Shown here one piece after another: positions 42,438 to 52,692 of a DNA stretch of 64,000 nt. This stretch comes from Comamonas sp. Its GTDB lineage: Bacteria > Pseudomonadota > Gammaproteobacteria > Burkholderiales > Burkholderiaceae_C. A model generated the notes under the pieces. It was not told where the DNA came from. It ran no database searches and was given only the letters and a program-made list of their open reading frames with translations. The stretch spans positions 248,001-312,000 of the forward strand of contig JAQVCA010000003.1 of assembly GCA_028690035.1 (NCBI GenBank), in the 5' to 3' direction. A program made the translations under genes and the position numbers. How positions within the stretch are numbered: the first letter of the stretch is position 1; each line of letters opens with the position of its first letter.

Positions 42438-44267
42438 ATGTCCGACGATGTAAAAAACATAGCTGCTTGCGCTGATGAAGAGCCAGTTTCAAATATGAAT
42501 GATACTGAAAACTTTGTGGAGCAAGCGGTAACAGCTACTGAAAAAGAAGCTAAAACCATCTCTAGCATCCCCAGCCTCGACAGCCTGCACGCGGCGCGCG
42601 ATGCCGCAGCCTTTGTGGCGCAAATCTTTGCCCAGAGCGAAACGCCCGAAGCGGCCCCTGCGGAAGCCCCACCAGCACTGGCACCGCAGACGCCGCCAGA
42701 ACCGAGCCTGCCCCCCGTGCCGCACGACTGGCCGCATGGCGCGCAGCAGCACCTGCGCGGCCAGCGCGTGCTGGTGCTGGGGTTGGGCGCTTCGGGCCTG
42801 GCCATGGCGCGCTGGTGCGCCCGTGCGGGCGCGCTGGTGACGGTGGCCGACACGCGCAGCGCCCCGCCGCAATTGGCCACGTTGCAGGCCGAGCTGCCCG
42901 AGGTGCGCTTTGTCGCCGGGCCACTGGGTGCCGATCTGGTGCAGGGCCAGAACCTCACCAGCGTGTACCACTCGCCCGGTCTGGCGCCGCAGGACATTGC
43001 CGCGGTGGTCGATGCCGCCCGCGCCATCGGTCTGCCGGTGGGCGGCGAGCTGGACTTGTTTGCCCGCGCCCTGCAGGCGCTGGCGCAGCAGCACGGCTAC
43101 GCGCCCAAGGTGCTGGCCATCACCGGCACCAATGGCAAAACCACCGTCACCAGCCTGACCAGCCAGCTGCTGCAGCACGCGGGCTGGAGCGTGGCCACGG
43201 CGGGCAACATTGGCCCGACGCTGCTGGACACGCTGACCGCACACATCACCGCCCAGCACCTGCCCCAGGCCTGGGTGCTGGAGCTGTCGAGCTTTCAGCT
43301 CGATGGCGTGCAAGGCTTCAATCCCACCGCAGCGGTGGTGCTCAACGTCACGCAAGACCATCTGGACTGGCACGGCAGCATGGCGGCCTATGCCGCAGCC
43401 AAGGCGCGCATTTTTGGCGACCAGGCGCTGATGGTGCTCAACCGCGAGGACGATCGGGTCATGGCCATGCTGCCCGCGCCCGTCAAGCCCAAGGGCGGCA
43501 AGCTGCAGCAGCGTGCCCATGTCACCTTTGGCACCGGTTTGCCGCAGCAACCGGGTGACTTGGGCCTGGAAGAAGTCAACGGCATGCGCTGGCTGGTGCG
43601 CGCGCACAGCGAGGGGGATGCGGGCAGCCCGCGCCCAGCCCAGCAAGGGCCGCAGCCCGTACACATTCAGCGCCTGATGCCCGCCGATGCGCTGCGCATT
43701 CGCGGCCAGCACAACGCCTGCAACGCGCTGGCGGCGCTGGCACTGGCGCACGCCGCAGGTTGCGCGCTGGCGCCGCTGCTGTATGGCCTGCGCGAGTACC
43801 GGGGCGAACCGCACCGTGTGCAGTCCATCGGCCTGGTGCAGGGCGTGGAGTATTTCGACGACAGCAAGGGCACCAACGTGGGCGCCACCGTGGCGGCGCT
43901 GCAGGGTCTGGGGCCGCAGCAGCGCATCGTGCTCATTCTGGGCGGGCTGGGCAAGGGCCAGGACTTTGCGCCGCTGGCCGATCCGGTGGCGCGCTATGGC
44001 CGCGCCGTGGTGCTGATCGGGCGCGATGCGCCGCAGATTCGCGCCGCGCTGGCCGATGTCGGCATCCCACTGCTCGATGCCGCCGACATGGCGCAGGCCG
44101 TGCAACGGGCCAGCAGCCAGGCGCAATCGGGCGATGCGGTGCTGCTCTCGCCCGCCTGCGCCAGCATGGACATGTTTCGCGATTACGCGCACCGCGCCCA
44201 GGCGTTTGTCGATGCGGTGCAAGCCTTGGCCGATGACGCTGGGCAAGTGCTGGAGGGCGCTGGCTGA
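42438..44267 (+). CDS. murD: UDP-MurNAc-L-Ala:D-Glu ligase MurD with long N-terminal extension
   Basis: 609 residues, against about 440-500 in most MurD proteins. The enzyme proper begins near residue 108 ([21 protein letters not shown]) and has [40 protein letters not shown] and [15 protein letters not shown]. It adds D-glutamate to UDP-MurNAc-L-Ala. The first 107 residues have no Mur-ligase match: residues 8-34 are encoded by a palindromic copy of the dispersed repeat, and residues about 70-100 are Ala/Pro-rich. No in-frame ATG exists close to the core, so the extension seems to be translated. A second enlargement lies at about residues 350-410. murD ends overlapping ftsW by one base. Confidence 0.93.
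   Translation: MSDDVKNIAACADEEPVSNMNDTENFVEQAVTATEKEAKTISSIPSLDSLHAARDAAAFVAQIFAQSETPEAAPAEAPPALAPQTPPEPSLPPVPHDWPHGAQQHLRGQRVLVLGLGASGLAMARWCARAGALVTVADTRSAPPQLATLQAELPEVRFVAGPLGADLVQGQNLTSVYHSPGLAPQDIAAVVDAARAIGLPVGGELDLFARALQALAQQHGYAPKVLAITGTNGKTTVTSLTSQLLQHAGWSVATAGNIGPTLLDTLTAHITAQHLPQAWVLELSSFQLDGVQGFNPTAAVVLNVTQDHLDWHGSMAAYAAAKARIFGDQALMVLNREDDRVMAMLPAPVKPKGGKLQQRAHVTFGTGLPQQPGDLGLEEVNGMRWLVRAHSEGDAGSPRPAQQGPQPVHIQRLMPADALRIRGQHNACNALAALALAHAAGCALAPLLYGLREYRGEPHRVQSIGLVQGVEYFDDSKGTNVGATVAALQGLGPQQRIVLILGGLGKGQDFAPLADPVARYGRAVVLIGRDAPQIRAALADVGIPLLDAADMAQAVQRASSQAQSGDAVLLSPACASMDMFRDYAHRAQAFVDAVQALADDAGQVLEGAG
42459..42539. repeat. Palindromic repeat copy inside the murD reading frame
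   Basis: It starts ATAGCTGCTTGCGCT and ends AGCAAGCGGTAACAGCTACT. The end, read on the opposite strand, repeats the beginning at 11 of 15 positions. The interior is A+T-rich, in contrast to the surrounding murD sequence. It has no stop codon in the murD frame and encodes residues 8-34. Confidence 0.65.
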
Positions 44268-45562
44268 TGGCGCGCATATTTGGCCCCGACTCTGGCGGCG
44301 CGCGCTGGCAGGCGCTGCGCGCGCTGCTGCAGCGCTGGCTGCATGGCCCGCAGGACAAGCCTGTGGACGTACTGCCCGTGCGCGTGGGTGCCACCGACTA
44401 CCGCAGCAAGGCCGTGCCGCCCACCGCGCTGGGCCTGGACCAAGCGCTGCTCTGGGTGGTGATTGGTTTGCTGGCCTGGGGGCTGGTGATGGTGTATTCC
44501 GCCTCGATCGCCATGTCGGACAACCCGCGCTTTGGCAAGATCGCCTCGTACCACTTTGCCCTGCGCCATGCGATTGCGTTGGGCGTGGGCTTTGTTGGTG
44601 CGCTGCTGGCCTTTCAGGTGCCCATGGCGGTCTGGCAGAAGATGGCACCGCGTATTTTTTTGCTGGCGTTGGTGCTGCTGTTTCTGGTACTGGTGCCCGG
44701 GGTGGGGCTGGTGGTCAATGGCTCGCGGCGCTGGCTGCCGCTGGGGGTGATGAATTTTCAGCCTTCGGAGCTGGCCAAATTTGCCGTGCTGCTCTACGCC
44801 GCCGATTACATGGTGCGGCGCATGGATGTGAAGGAGCGCTTTTTCCGTGCCGTCGTGCCCATGGGCGTGGCCGTGGGGTTTGTGGGCGCGCTGCTGCTGG
44901 CCGAGCCCGATATGGGTGCGTTTTTGGTGATTGTCGTCATCGCCATGGGCATTCTGTTTCTGGGGGGGGTCAATGCCGGCATGTTCTTTGGCATGGGCGC
45001 GCTGGTGGTCATGGCGTTTGTGGCGATCATCATCTCTTCGCCCTGGCGGCGCGAACGCATCTTTGCCTACCTCGACCCTTGGTCTATGGAGCACGCGCTG
45101 GGCAAGGGCTACCAGCTCACCCACGCGCTGATTGCGATTGGCCGGGGCGAGTTTTCCGGCGTGGGCCTGGGGCGCAGCGTGGAAAAACTGCACTGGCTGC
45201 CCGAGGCGCACACCGACTTTCTGCTCTCGGTGATTGGCGAGGAGTTTGGTTTTGTCGGCCTGATGCTGCTCATCATCGCCTTCTACTGGCTCATGCGCCG
45301 CATGACGCTGATCGGGCGCGAGGCGATTTTGCTGGAGCGGGTGTTTTCCGGTCTGGTGGCCCAAGGCGTTGCCATCTGGATGGGGTTTCAGGCCTTTATC
45401 AACATGGGCGTGAACCTGGGCGTGCTGCCCACCAAGGGGCTGACGCTGCCGCTGATGAGCTTTGGCGGCTCGGCGGCGCTTTTCAATTTGATTGCCATTG
45501 CGGTGGTGCTGCGTATCGATTACGAAAACAAGCAACTGCAAAACCCAAGGATGCGCGCGTGA
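44267..45562 (+). CDS. ftsW: Septal peptidoglycan polymerase FtsW
   Basis: 431 residues of the SEDS family, about ten membrane helices after a hydrophilic N-terminal tail of about 60 residues. Family motifs: [12 protein letters not shown] at the first helix, the [19 protein letters not shown] loop, [19 protein letters not shown], the catalytic-region Asp in [30 protein letters not shown] and [10 protein letters not shown]. It polymerises lipid II into septal glycan strands together with FtsI. It begins on the last base of murD and overlaps murG by 4 bp. Confidence 0.96.
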   Translation: MARIFGPDSGGARWQALRALLQRWLHGPQDKPVDVLPVRVGATDYRSKAVPPTALGLDQALLWVVIGLLAWGLVMVYSASIAMSDNPRFGKIASYHFALRHAIALGVGFVGALLAFQVPMAVWQKMAPRIFLLALVLLFLVLVPGVGLVVNGSRRWLPLGVMNFQPSELAKFAVLLYAADYMVRRMDVKERFFRAVVPMGVAVGFVGALLLAEPDMGAFLVIVVIAMGILFLGGVNAGMFFGMGALVVMAFVAIIISSPWRRERIFAYLDPWSMEHALGKGYQLTHALIAIGRGEFSGVGLGRSVEKLHWLPEAHTDFLLSVIGEEFGFVGLMLLIIAFYWLMRRMTLIGREAILLERVFSGLVAQGVAIWMGFQAFINMGVNLGVLPTKGLTLPLMSFGGSAALFNLIAIAVVLRIDYENKQLQNPRMRA

Positions 45563-46626
45563 CACAGAAAAAAACCGCTCTGGTGATGGCCGGAGGCACT
45601 GGCGGGCATATCTTCCCCGGCCTGGCCGTGGCGCAGGCACTGCGCGATCAGGGCTGGCAGGTGCATTGGCTGGGCGCGCCCGCCAGCATGGAGGCACGCT
45701 TGGTGCCCGAGCACGGCTTTGCCCTGCACACCATCGATTTTGGCGGCGTGCGCGGCAAAGGCGCCCTGACGCTGGCGCTGCTGCCGCTGCGCCTCTTGAA
45801 GGCCTTTGCGCAGGCCTGGGGCGTGGTGCGCCGCGTGCAGCCGCAGGTGGTGATCGGCCTGGGCGGCTACATCAGCTTTCCGGGGGGCACCATGGCGGTG
45901 CTGGCGGGCAAGCCGCTGGTGCTGCACGAGCAAAACTCGGTCGCTGGCATGGCCAACAAGCTGCTGGCCCACATTGCCGACCGCGTGTTCACCGCCTTCC
46001 CTAATGTGTTGCCCCGCGCCCAGTGGGTGGGCAATCCGCTGCGTGCGGCGTTTTTGCAGCAGCCGCCCCCGCGCGAACGCTTTGCCGGGCGCAGTGGCCC
46101 GCTGCAGGTGCTGGTGGTGGGCGGCAGTCTGGGCGCGCAGGCGCTCAACGAGGTGGTGCCCCAGGCGCTGGCCTTGTTGGCGCCCGAGCAGCGCCCCCAG
46201 GTGCTGCACCAAAGCGGCGCCAAGCAGATCGATGCCCTGCGGGCCCATTACGCTGCCGCCGGTGTGCAGGCCGAGTTAACCCCATTTATCGATGACACCG
46301 CGCAGGCCTTTGCCCAGGCCGATCTGGTCATTTGCCGCGCCGGGGCCAGCACCGTCACCGAGATTGCCGCCATTGGCGCTGCGGCCATCTATGTGCCGTT
46401 TCCGCATGCGGTGGACGACCACCAGACCACCAACGCGCGCTTCATGGTCGATGCCGGGGCGGGCTGGCTGCTGCCCCAAAGCCAGCTGACAGCGCACAAG
46501 CTGGCGCAAATGCTTCAAAATATGCAGCGCTCAACGCTGGTAGATATTGCCGAAAAGGCCAAAAACATGCAAAAAATCCAAGCCACCGCGCTGGTGGTTG
46601 CAGCCTGCCAGGAGCTGGCTGCATGA
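45559..46626 (+). CDS. murG: UDP-GlcNAc transferase MurG
   Basis: 355 residues from the GTG at 45559 (GTGA overlap with the ftsW stop), giving [21 protein letters not shown]. Glycosyltransferase family 28: the N-terminal loop [37 protein letters not shown], and the UDP-sugar site [26 protein letters not shown] and [15 protein letters not shown]. It adds GlcNAc to lipid I to make lipid II at the inner membrane. The C-terminal segment near residues 316-332 is coded by sequence that resembles half of the dispersed repeat. murC overlaps by 4 bp. Confidence 0.96.
   Translation: MTQKKTALVMAGGTGGHIFPGLAVAQALRDQGWQVHWLGAPASMEARLVPEHGFALHTIDFGGVRGKGALTLALLPLRLLKAFAQAWGVVRRVQPQVVIGLGGYISFPGGTMAVLAGKPLVLHEQNSVAGMANKLLAHIADRVFTAFPNVLPRAQWVGNPLRAAFLQQPPPRERFAGRSGPLQVLVVGGSLGAQALNEVVPQALALLAPEQRPQVLHQSGAKQIDALRAHYAAAGVQAELTPFIDDTAQAFAQADLVICRAGASTVTEIAAIGAAAIYVPFPHAVDDHQTTNARFMVDAGAGWLLPQSQLTAHKLAQMLQNMQRSTLVDIAEKAKNMQKIQATALVVAACQELAA
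46505..46553 (-). repeat. Possible half repeat inside murG
   Basis: On the minus strand it reads AATATCTACCAGCGTTGAGC, then GCTGCATATTTTGAAGC, resembling the ATAGCT.CCAGCGCTTG half-element. It lies in the murG 3' part and contains no stop in frame. The match is weaker than for the murD and ddl copies. Confidence 0.4.
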
Positions 46627-48026
46627 AACACGTCATCCAGAACATTCACTTTGTGGGCATTGGCGGCTCGGGCATGAGCGGCATCGCCGAGGTGCTGCAC
46701 AACCTGGGCTACACCGTCTCGGGCTCTGACCTGGCCGACAGCGCCACGCTGCAACGCCTCAAAGGCTTGGGCATTGCCACCTATGTGGGCCATGCGGCGC
46801 AGCAGGTGCAGGGCGCGCAGGTGATCGTCACCTCCACCGCTGTGCGCGCCGACAACCCCGAGGTGCTGCAGGCACGCGCCAGCCACATCCCCGTGGTGCC
46901 GCGTGCGCTGATGCTCGCCGAGCTGATGCGCTTCAAAAACGGCATCGCCATTGCAGGGGCACATGGCAAAACCACCACCACCAGCCTGGTCACCAGCGTG
47001 CTGGCCGAGGCCGGGCTGGACCCCACCTTTGTCATTGGCGGCAAGCTCAACAGCGCCGGCGCCAATGCCCAGTTGGGCCAGGGCGACTACATCGTGGTCG
47101 AGGCCGACGAGTCCGACGCATCGTTCCTCAACCTGCTGCCCATGATGGCGGTGGTGACCAACATCGACGCCGACCACATGGAAACCTACGGCCACGACTT
47201 TGGCCGTTTGCAGCAGGCGTTCATCGACTTTCTGCACCGCATGCCCTTCTATGGCCGCGCCATTGTGTGTGCCGACGACCCGGCGGTGCGCGCCATCCTG
47301 CCCGCGCTGGCGCGCCCGGTGACCACCTACGGCATGAATGAGGGCGTGCAGGTGCGCGCCGTGGACGTGCGTGCCCAGCAGGGCCAGATGTGCTTTACCG
47401 TGCTGCGCCAGAACGGGCGCAGCTACCCGCCCCTGCCGGTGAGGCTGAGCCTGCCCGGCGAGCACAACGTGCTCAACGCCCTGGCCGCCGTGGCCGTGGC
47501 CATGGAGCTGGAGCTGGACGACGCCGCCTTGCTGCGCGCGCTGGAAGGCTTCAAGGGCGTGGGGCGGCGCTTTCAGCGCTACGGGGATCTGCCCTGCCGC
47601 ACGCAAGCGGGGCAGTTCACGCTGATCGACGACTACGGCCACCACCCCGTGGAAATGCGTGCCACGCTGGCGGCGGCCCGTGGCGCCTTCCCGGGGCAAC
47701 GCCTGGTGCTGGCCTTTCAGCCGCACCGCTTCACGCGCACGCGCGATTGCTTTGAGGATTTTGTCCAGGTGCTGGGCCAGGCCGATGCCGTGCTGCTCAC
47801 CGAGGTCTATGCCGCCGGCGAAGACCCGATCCAGGCCGCCGATGGCCGCGCCCTGACGCGTGCGCTGCGCGTGGCCGGCAAGGTCGAACCCGTGTTTGTC
47901 GCGCAGGTGGCCGATCTGGCCCAGACCATCGTGGACAATGCGCGTCCCGGCGATGTGGTGCTGTGCATGGGAGCGGGCTCGATCGGCAATGTGCCTGCAC
48001 AGGTGCTGCAGTTGCTCTCTAAATAA
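46623..48026 (+). CDS. murC: UDP-N-acetylmuramate:L-alanine ligase MurC
   Basis: 467 residues from [25 protein letters not shown], the canonical start. ATP loop: [14 protein letters not shown]. Others: [58 protein letters not shown] and [16 protein letters not shown]. It starts stem-peptide synthesis by adding L-alanine to UDP-MurNAc. It overlaps murG by 4 bp. Its stop codon lies on the left edge of a palindromic repeat copy that runs on into ddl. Confidence 0.97.
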   Translation: MKHVIQNIHFVGIGGSGMSGIAEVLHNLGYTVSGSDLADSATLQRLKGLGIATYVGHAAQQVQGAQVIVTSTAVRADNPEVLQARASHIPVVPRALMLAELMRFKNGIAIAGAHGKTTTTSLVTSVLAEAGLDPTFVIGGKLNSAGANAQLGQGDYIVVEADESDASFLNLLPMMAVVTNIDADHMETYGHDFGRLQQAFIDFLHRMPFYGRAIVCADDPAVRAILPALARPVTTYGMNEGVQVRAVDVRAQQGQMCFTVLRQNGRSYPPLPVRLSLPGEHNVLNALAAVAVAMELELDDAALLRALEGFKGVGRRFQRYGDLPCRTQAGQFTLIDDYGHHPVEMRATLAAARGAFPGQRLVLAFQPHRFTRTRDCFEDFVQVLGQADAVLLTEVYAAGEDPIQAADGRALTRALRVAGKVEPVFVAQVADLAQTIVDNARPGDVVLCMGAGSIGNVPAQVLQLLSK

Positions 48027-48106
48027 TAGCTTTTACCGCACGCTGGTAGTAATTTATGAGTACAGAACCTTCTAAAAATGATATGAGTATGGCGGCTTCA
48101 GCTATT
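48025..48106. repeat. Palindromic repeat copy spanning the murC end and ddl start
   Basis: Left arm AATAGCTTTTACCGC (48025-48039); right arm at 48092-48106, read on the other strand as AATAGCTGAAGCCGC, matching at 11 of 15 positions. The 82-bp element contains two bases of the murC stop, the whole 29-bp gap, and the ddl start codon with its first 17 codons. The interior is A+T-rich like the murD copy. Confidence 0.7.
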
Positions 48107-49045
48107 GGAAAAGTAGCAGTGCTGCTGGGCGGGCGCTCCTCGGAGCGCGAGGTGTCGCTGATGTCCGGCCAGGGCGTGCTGCAGGCGCTGCGCGCCCAGG
48201 GCGTGGATGCGCACCCCTTCGATCCGGCCGAGCAACCGCTGTGCGCGCTCAAGGAACAAGGCTTTGCGCGCTGCTTCATCGCCCTGCATGGTCGCCATGG
48301 CGAGGACGGCACGGTGCAAGGCGCGCTGGAGCTGCTGGGCATCCCCTACACCGGCTCGGGCGTGATGGCATCGAGCATCGCCATGGACAAGGTGATGACC
48401 AAGCGCATCTGGCGCTTTGAAGGTTTGCCCACGCCCGACTGGCGCCTGGTGGCCAGCGTGCCAGACACCGAGGCGGCCTTTGCCGCCCTGGGCAGCCCGA
48501 TGATCGTCAAACCCGCGCGCGAAGGCTCCACCATTGGCCTGACCAAGGTGACCGACGCCGCGCAGTGCGCCCAGGCCTATGCCCTGGCCGCGCGCTACGA
48601 CCCCGAGGTGCTGTGCGAGCAGTTCATTGATGGCGACGAAACCACCTGCCCCGTGCTGGGCGAGGGCGCCAGCGCGCAGGCGCTGCCCGTGATCCGCATC
48701 GTGGCCCCTGGTGGTAATTACGATTACCAGAACAAATACTTCACCGACGACACGCAGTACCACTGCCCCAGTGGCCTGCCCGCCAACGAAGAGCAGGCCA
48801 TTCAGGACTTGGTGGTGCGTGCGTACCGCACCCTGGGTTGTCGCGGCTGGGCGCGCGCCGATGTGATGATCCGTCGCAGCGACCGCCAGCCGTTCCTGCT
48901 GGAGATCAACACTTCGCCGGGCATGACTGGCCACTCCTTGGTGCCCATGGCTGCGCGTGCGCAGGGCATCAGTTACGAACAGCTGTGCCTGCAGCTGCTG
49001 GCCAGCGCCACCCTAGACGGCGGCCCGGCCACGACCCAGGGCTAG
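48056..49045 (+). CDS. ddl: D-alanine--D-alanine ligase
   Basis: 329 residues. ATP-grasp enzyme: [26 protein letters not shown] at the N-terminal lobe, [54 protein letters not shown], and the metal-binding [21 protein letters not shown]. It makes the D-Ala-D-Ala dipeptide used by MurF. Residues 1-17 ([17 protein letters not shown]) come from a palindromic repeat; in-frame ATGs at 48083 and 48089 also lie inside that element, so the start codon is repeat-derived whichever is used. Confidence 0.95.
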   Translation: MSTEPSKNDMSMAASAIGKVAVLLGGRSSEREVSLMSGQGVLQALRAQGVDAHPFDPAEQPLCALKEQGFARCFIALHGRHGEDGTVQGALELLGIPYTGSGVMASSIAMDKVMTKRIWRFEGLPTPDWRLVASVPDTEAAFAALGSPMIVKPAREGSTIGLTKVTDAAQCAQAYALAARYDPEVLCEQFIDGDETTCPVLGEGASAQALPVIRIVAPGGNYDYQNKYFTDDTQYHCPSGLPANEEQAIQDLVVRAYRTLGCRGWARADVMIRRSDRQPFLLEINTSPGMTGHSLVPMAARAQGISYEQLCLQLLASATLDGGPATTQG

Positions 49046-49079
49046 GCACGCTGCCGTCCAAAAACTCCTGAAAGACTCC

Positions 49080-49931
49080 ATGCGCCCGCTGAGCCTGAAC
49101 ATCCCTTTGGATGTGCGCCTCATGAACGTGACGGCTTCGTTCATGTTCGGAGGCGTGTGCCTGCTGGTCATGGTGATGGTGGTGGGCTGGGTGCTGCGCC
49201 ACCCGGTGTTTTCCATCTCGCGCATCGTGGTCGAAGGCGAGCTGGTACACAACAACGCCGTGACGCTGCGTGCCAACGTGGCGCCGCACCTGGCAGGCAA
49301 CTTCTTCACCATCGACCTGGCGCAGGCGCAGGACGTGTTCGAGCAGGTGCCCTGGGTACGCAAAGCGCAGGTGCGCCGTGCCTACCCCAACAGCCTGCGC
49401 GTGATTTTGTACGAGCATGTGGCCCAGGCCTATTGGGGCGAGGAGAGTGGCGCGGCCATGGTCAACACGCACGGCGAGGTGTTCGAGGCCAATCTGGGCG
49501 AACTGGAGCGCGAAGGCATGCCTCGCCTGATGGGGCCGTCGGGATCGGCCCCAGAGGTGCTGCGCATGCTTTACGCTCTGGAGCCGCTGCTGGGGGCGCT
49601 GGAGCGCAAGATTGATGCGCTCACGCTGCGCGACCGTGGCAGTTGGGAGCTGGTGCTGGACAATGGCGCGCGCATTGAGCTGGGTGCCGGTGGCGTCGAA
49701 GAGGTACTGCAGCGTGTGCAACGCCTAGCGCGCACCTTGCCGGGGGTGTTGCACGAATACCAGCGCAGCAGCGAAGCATTGGAATACGCCGATTTGCGCT
49801 ACCCCGATGGTTATGCTCTGCGCTTGAGCGGGGTGGCCACGATTTCGCGTGAAGCGGCCAAGGCAATGGCGGCGCGAGCAGCTGCGGCCGCTCGGAAACA
49901 GGACAAGAAGAACCACTTGCGTACACAGTAG
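49080..49931 (+). CDS. ftsQ: Cell division protein FtsQ
   Basis: 283 residues. A short cytoplasmic tail, one membrane helix (VTASFMFGGVCLLVMVMVVGWVLR), then the POTRA domain (VFSISRIVVEGELVHNNAVTLRANV; FFTIDLAQAQDVFEQVPWVRKAQVRRAYPNSLRVILYEHVAQAYW) and the beta domain that contacts FtsB. FtsQ links early and late divisome proteins through FtsBL. Tight spacing (34 bp after ddl, 11 bp before ftsA) supports co-transcription. The C-terminus is Lys/Ala-rich. Confidence 0.95.
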   Translation: MRPLSLNIPLDVRLMNVTASFMFGGVCLLVMVMVVGWVLRHPVFSISRIVVEGELVHNNAVTLRANVAPHLAGNFFTIDLAQAQDVFEQVPWVRKAQVRRAYPNSLRVILYEHVAQAYWGEESGAAMVNTHGEVFEANLGELEREGMPRLMGPSGSAPEVLRMLYALEPLLGALERKIDALTLRDRGSWELVLDNGARIELGAGGVEEVLQRVQRLARTLPGVLHEYQRSSEALEYADLRYPDGYALRLSGVATISREAAKAMAARAAAAARKQDKKNHLRTQ

Positions 49932-49942
49932 GCACGGGATAT

Positions 49943-51172
49943 ATGGCAAGAGAATACAAAGATGTGGTTGTGGGTCTGGATATCGGTACCTCCAAGGTCA
50001 TGGCGGTGGTGGCCGAGGTGCTGCCCAGTGGCGAGCTCAAACTCGCCGGCTTGGGTGTGGCCTCCAGCAACGGGCTCAAGCGTGGCGTGGTGGTGAACAT
50101 CGAGGCCACGGTGCAAAGCATCCAGCAGGCGCTCAAAGAGGCCGAGCTCATGGCCGACTGCAAAATTCAGCGCGTCTATACCGGCATCACGGGCAACCAT
50201 ATCCGGGGGCTCAACCAAAGCGGGGTGGTGGCAATCAAGGACAAGGAAGTCTCGCCCACCGACGTGGCGCGCGTCATTGAAACGGCCAAGGCCGTGAGCA
50301 TCTCTTCCGACCAGCGCCTGCTGCTGGTCGAGCCGCAAGAGTTCGTCATCGATGGCCAAGATGTCAAAGAGCCGATCGGCATGAGCGGCATTCGCCTAGA
50401 AGCCAAGGTACACATCGTCACCGGTGCGCAAAGTGCGGCAGAAAACATTATCAAATGCGTGCGCCGCTGCGGTCTGGAGGTGGAGCAGCTACTGCTCAAC
50501 CCGCTGGCGGCCAGCCAGGCCGTGCTCACCGACGATGAGCGCGAGCTGGGCGTGGTGCTGGTTGATATTGGTGCTGGCACCACCGATGTGGCGATTTTTA
50601 CGGGCGGAGCGATTCGTCACACCGCCGTGATTCCGATTGCCGGCGACTTGATCACCAGCGACATCGCCATGGCACTGCGCACCCCCACCAAAGACGCCGA
50701 AGACATCAAGGTGGAAAGTGGCTATGCCAAGCAGCTGCTGGCCGACCCCGATGCCCAGGTAGAAGTGCCGGGCCTGGGCGATCGCGGCCCGCGCATGATC
50801 AGCAAGCAGGCGCTGGCCGGGGTCATCGAGCCGCGCGTGGAAGAAATTTTTGCTCTGGTGCACCAGGTGGTGCGCGAATCGGGCTACGAAGAGGTGCTCT
50901 CGTCGGGCATCGTGCTGACGGGCGGCAGCTCGGTCATGCCGGGCATGGTGGAGCTGGGCGAGGACATTTTCCTCAAGCCTGTGCGCCGGGGCGTGCCCAA
51001 GTATTCCAGCGCCCTGGCCGACATGGTGGCCCAGCCGCGTTCGGCCACCGTGATGGGTTTGCTGGAGGAAGCGCGTCTGGCACGCCTGCGCGGCTTCAAA
51101 GTGGCGCAAAAAAGTAGCTCCATGAAAACCGCTTTAGGCCGATTCAGGGACTTTATTGTGGGAAACTTCTAG
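49943..51172 (+). CDS. ftsA: Cell division protein FtsA
   Basis: 409 residues of the actin/HSP70 fold. Motifs: VVGLDIGTSKVMAVVAEV (phosphate 1), VLVDIGAGTTDVAIF (phosphate 2), SGIVLTGGSSVMPGM (adenosine site), and a C-terminal membrane-targeting helix (ALGRFRDFIVGNF). FtsA tethers FtsZ filaments to the membrane and recruits later divisome proteins. The start 11 bp after ftsQ gives the normal N-terminus MAREYKDVVVGLDIG. A 131-bp gap to ftsZ may hold an additional ftsZ promoter; I see only weak elements there (TTGCAG at 51233, TAAAAA at 51255). Confidence 0.97.
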   Translation: MAREYKDVVVGLDIGTSKVMAVVAEVLPSGELKLAGLGVASSNGLKRGVVVNIEATVQSIQQALKEAELMADCKIQRVYTGITGNHIRGLNQSGVVAIKDKEVSPTDVARVIETAKAVSISSDQRLLLVEPQEFVIDGQDVKEPIGMSGIRLEAKVHIVTGAQSAAENIIKCVRRCGLEVEQLLLNPLAASQAVLTDDERELGVVLVDIGAGTTDVAIFTGGAIRHTAVIPIAGDLITSDIAMALRTPTKDAEDIKVESGYAKQLLADPDAQVEVPGLGDRGPRMISKQALAGVIEPRVEEIFALVHQVVRESGYEEVLSSGIVLTGGSSVMPGMVELGEDIFLKPVRRGVPKYSSALADMVAQPRSATVMGLLEEARLARLRGFKVAQKSSSMKTALGRFRDFIVGNF

Positions 51173-51303
51173 CTACGTGAGTCCATCGCCAGCAGCGTAC
51201 GTTTTGATTGCGATCGTTTGTGCTTAATCCAGTTGCAGACAGCGACCGTCTTCCTAAAAAATACTAGCTTTGAATGTTTGAAAAGGTTTCCAGGAGTTCC
51301 AGC

Positions 51304-52560
51304 ATGCCCACCATCGAAATGATAGACGCCGAAAAATTTAACCAAGGAACCCAGATCAAAGTGATCGGAGTGGGCGGCGGCGGTGGTAACGCGGTGGAGC
51401 ACATGATTGCCCATGCCGTACAGGGCGTAGAGTTTGTCTGCGCCAACACCGATGCACAGGCACTGATCCGCAGCAATGCCAACCGCACCATTCAGTTGGG
51501 ACAAAGCGGTTTGGGGGCTGGCAGCAAGCCAGAAAAGGGTCGTGAAGCTGCAGAAGCCGCTGAGGACGACATTCGTGCTGCCATCGACGGCGCACACATG
51601 CTGTTCATCACGGCAGGTATGGGTGGCGGCACAGGCACGGGCGCAGCACCTGTCATTGCCCGGGTTGCCAAGGAGATGGGCATTCTGACCGTGGGCGTGG
51701 TCACCAAGCCCTTCGACTGGGAAGGGGGCCGACGCATGAAGAATGCAGACGAGGGCCTGACCGAGTTGGAGGCCAATGTCGATTCGCTCATCGTGGTGCT
51801 CAACGAAAAGCTGCTGGAAGTGCTGGGCGACGATGTCTCCCAAGAAGAAGCCTTTGCCCAGGCCAACGACGTGCTGCGCAACGCCGTGGGCGGCATTGCC
51901 GAGGTGATCAACGAATACGGCCATGTGAACGTGGACTTTGAAGACGTGCGCACCGTGATGGGCGAGCCCGGCAAGGCGATGATGGGCACCGCCCGCGCCA
52001 GTGGCCCCGATCGCGCACGCATTGCGGCCGAACAGGCGGTGGCTTGCCCACTGCTAGAGGGCATCGACCTGTCTGGCGCCAAGGGCGTGCTGGTGTTGGT
52101 CACCGCCGCGCGCGGCAGCCTGAAACTGGCCGAGTCGCGCCAAGCCATGAACACCATCAAGGCCTACGCCTCGGACGATGCCCATGTGATCTACGGCGCC
52201 GCCTACGATGATGGCCTGGGTGACGACATCCGCGTGACCGTGGTGGCTACGGGTCTGTCGCGCCCTGGCGCGCGGCGCCAGGCCATGTCCGTGGTGCAAG
52301 GCGGTCTGCGCACAGGCACCGACAACCTGAGCATCGCGCCCCAGCCAGTGACAGCACTGGGTGGCGCTGGCTTGGCCGGTGGCATGGCAGCGCCTGCCTC
52401 CATGGGCAATGCAACGCCCGGCGCCTACAGTGGCGATACCTCGGTGCCCAGCGTCTGGCGCACCAACCGCACCCATGCCGGCGCGCGTGTGGATGCGCTG
52501 GCCTCGGGCGGCATGGATGAGCTGGAAATCCCCGCCTTCTTGCGCAAACAAGCCGATTAA
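51304..52560 (+). CDS. ftsZ: Cell division GTPase FtsZ
   Basis: 418 residues. The ATG at 51304 has CAGGAG 6-11 nt upstream and gives MPTIEMIDAEKFNQG; an ATG ten codons earlier has no ribosome site. The tubulin signature is GMGGGTGTGAAPVIA, with IKVIGVGGGGGNAVEHM for nucleotide binding and the T7 loop NVDFEDVRTVMGE. A variable linker rich in Ala, Gly and Met leads to the conserved C-terminal peptide DELEIPAFLRKQAD that binds FtsA. FtsZ forms the Z ring that organises septation. Two hairpins follow before lpxC. Confidence 0.98.
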   Translation: MPTIEMIDAEKFNQGTQIKVIGVGGGGGNAVEHMIAHAVQGVEFVCANTDAQALIRSNANRTIQLGQSGLGAGSKPEKGREAAEAAEDDIRAAIDGAHMLFITAGMGGGTGTGAAPVIARVAKEMGILTVGVVTKPFDWEGGRRMKNADEGLTELEANVDSLIVVLNEKLLEVLGDDVSQEEAFAQANDVLRNAVGGIAEVINEYGHVNVDFEDVRTVMGEPGKAMMGTARASGPDRARIAAEQAVACPLLEGIDLSGAKGVLVLVTAARGSLKLAESRQAMNTIKAYASDDAHVIYGAAYDDGLGDDIRVTVVATGLSRPGARRQAMSVVQGGLRTGTDNLSIAPQPVTALGGAGLAGGMAAPASMGNATPGAYSGDTSVPSVWRTNRTHAGARVDALASGGMDELEIPAFLRKQAD

Positions 52561-52578
52561 ATTTTTTCTGCTTACCCT

Positions 52579-52668
52579 CCGTGCAATCGCTGATTGCGTA
52601 TTGCACGGCAATAGATACCACCCATGGTCGCGATGGCAATTTCTATCGTCAGGCTTTGGGTGGTTTTT
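52579..52668 (+). terminator. Two hairpins in the ftsZ-lpxC gap
   Basis: The first has a perfect 9-bp stem CCGTGCAAT / ATTGCACGG (52579-52608) and no T-run. The second pairs ACCACCCA (52617-52624) with TGGGTGGT (52657-52664), can form an inner CGAT/ATCG stem, and is followed by TTTT. Together they may reduce read-through from ftsZ into lpxC and set its separate expression level. Confidence 0.5.
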
Positions 52669-52692
52669 CATATCTATCTTTAGAATTTCCCC

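Noticed and set aside
42489..44648. 719-codon minus-strand frame opposite murD and ftsW
   Set aside because: Antisense shadow in high-GC DNA; the murD and ftsW motifs on the plus strand are intact and overlap as expected in the operon.
51274..51303. Earlier ATG for ftsZ (MFEKVSRSSS)
   Set aside because: The CAGGAG ribosome site serves the ATG at 51304, which gives the usual FtsZ N-terminus.
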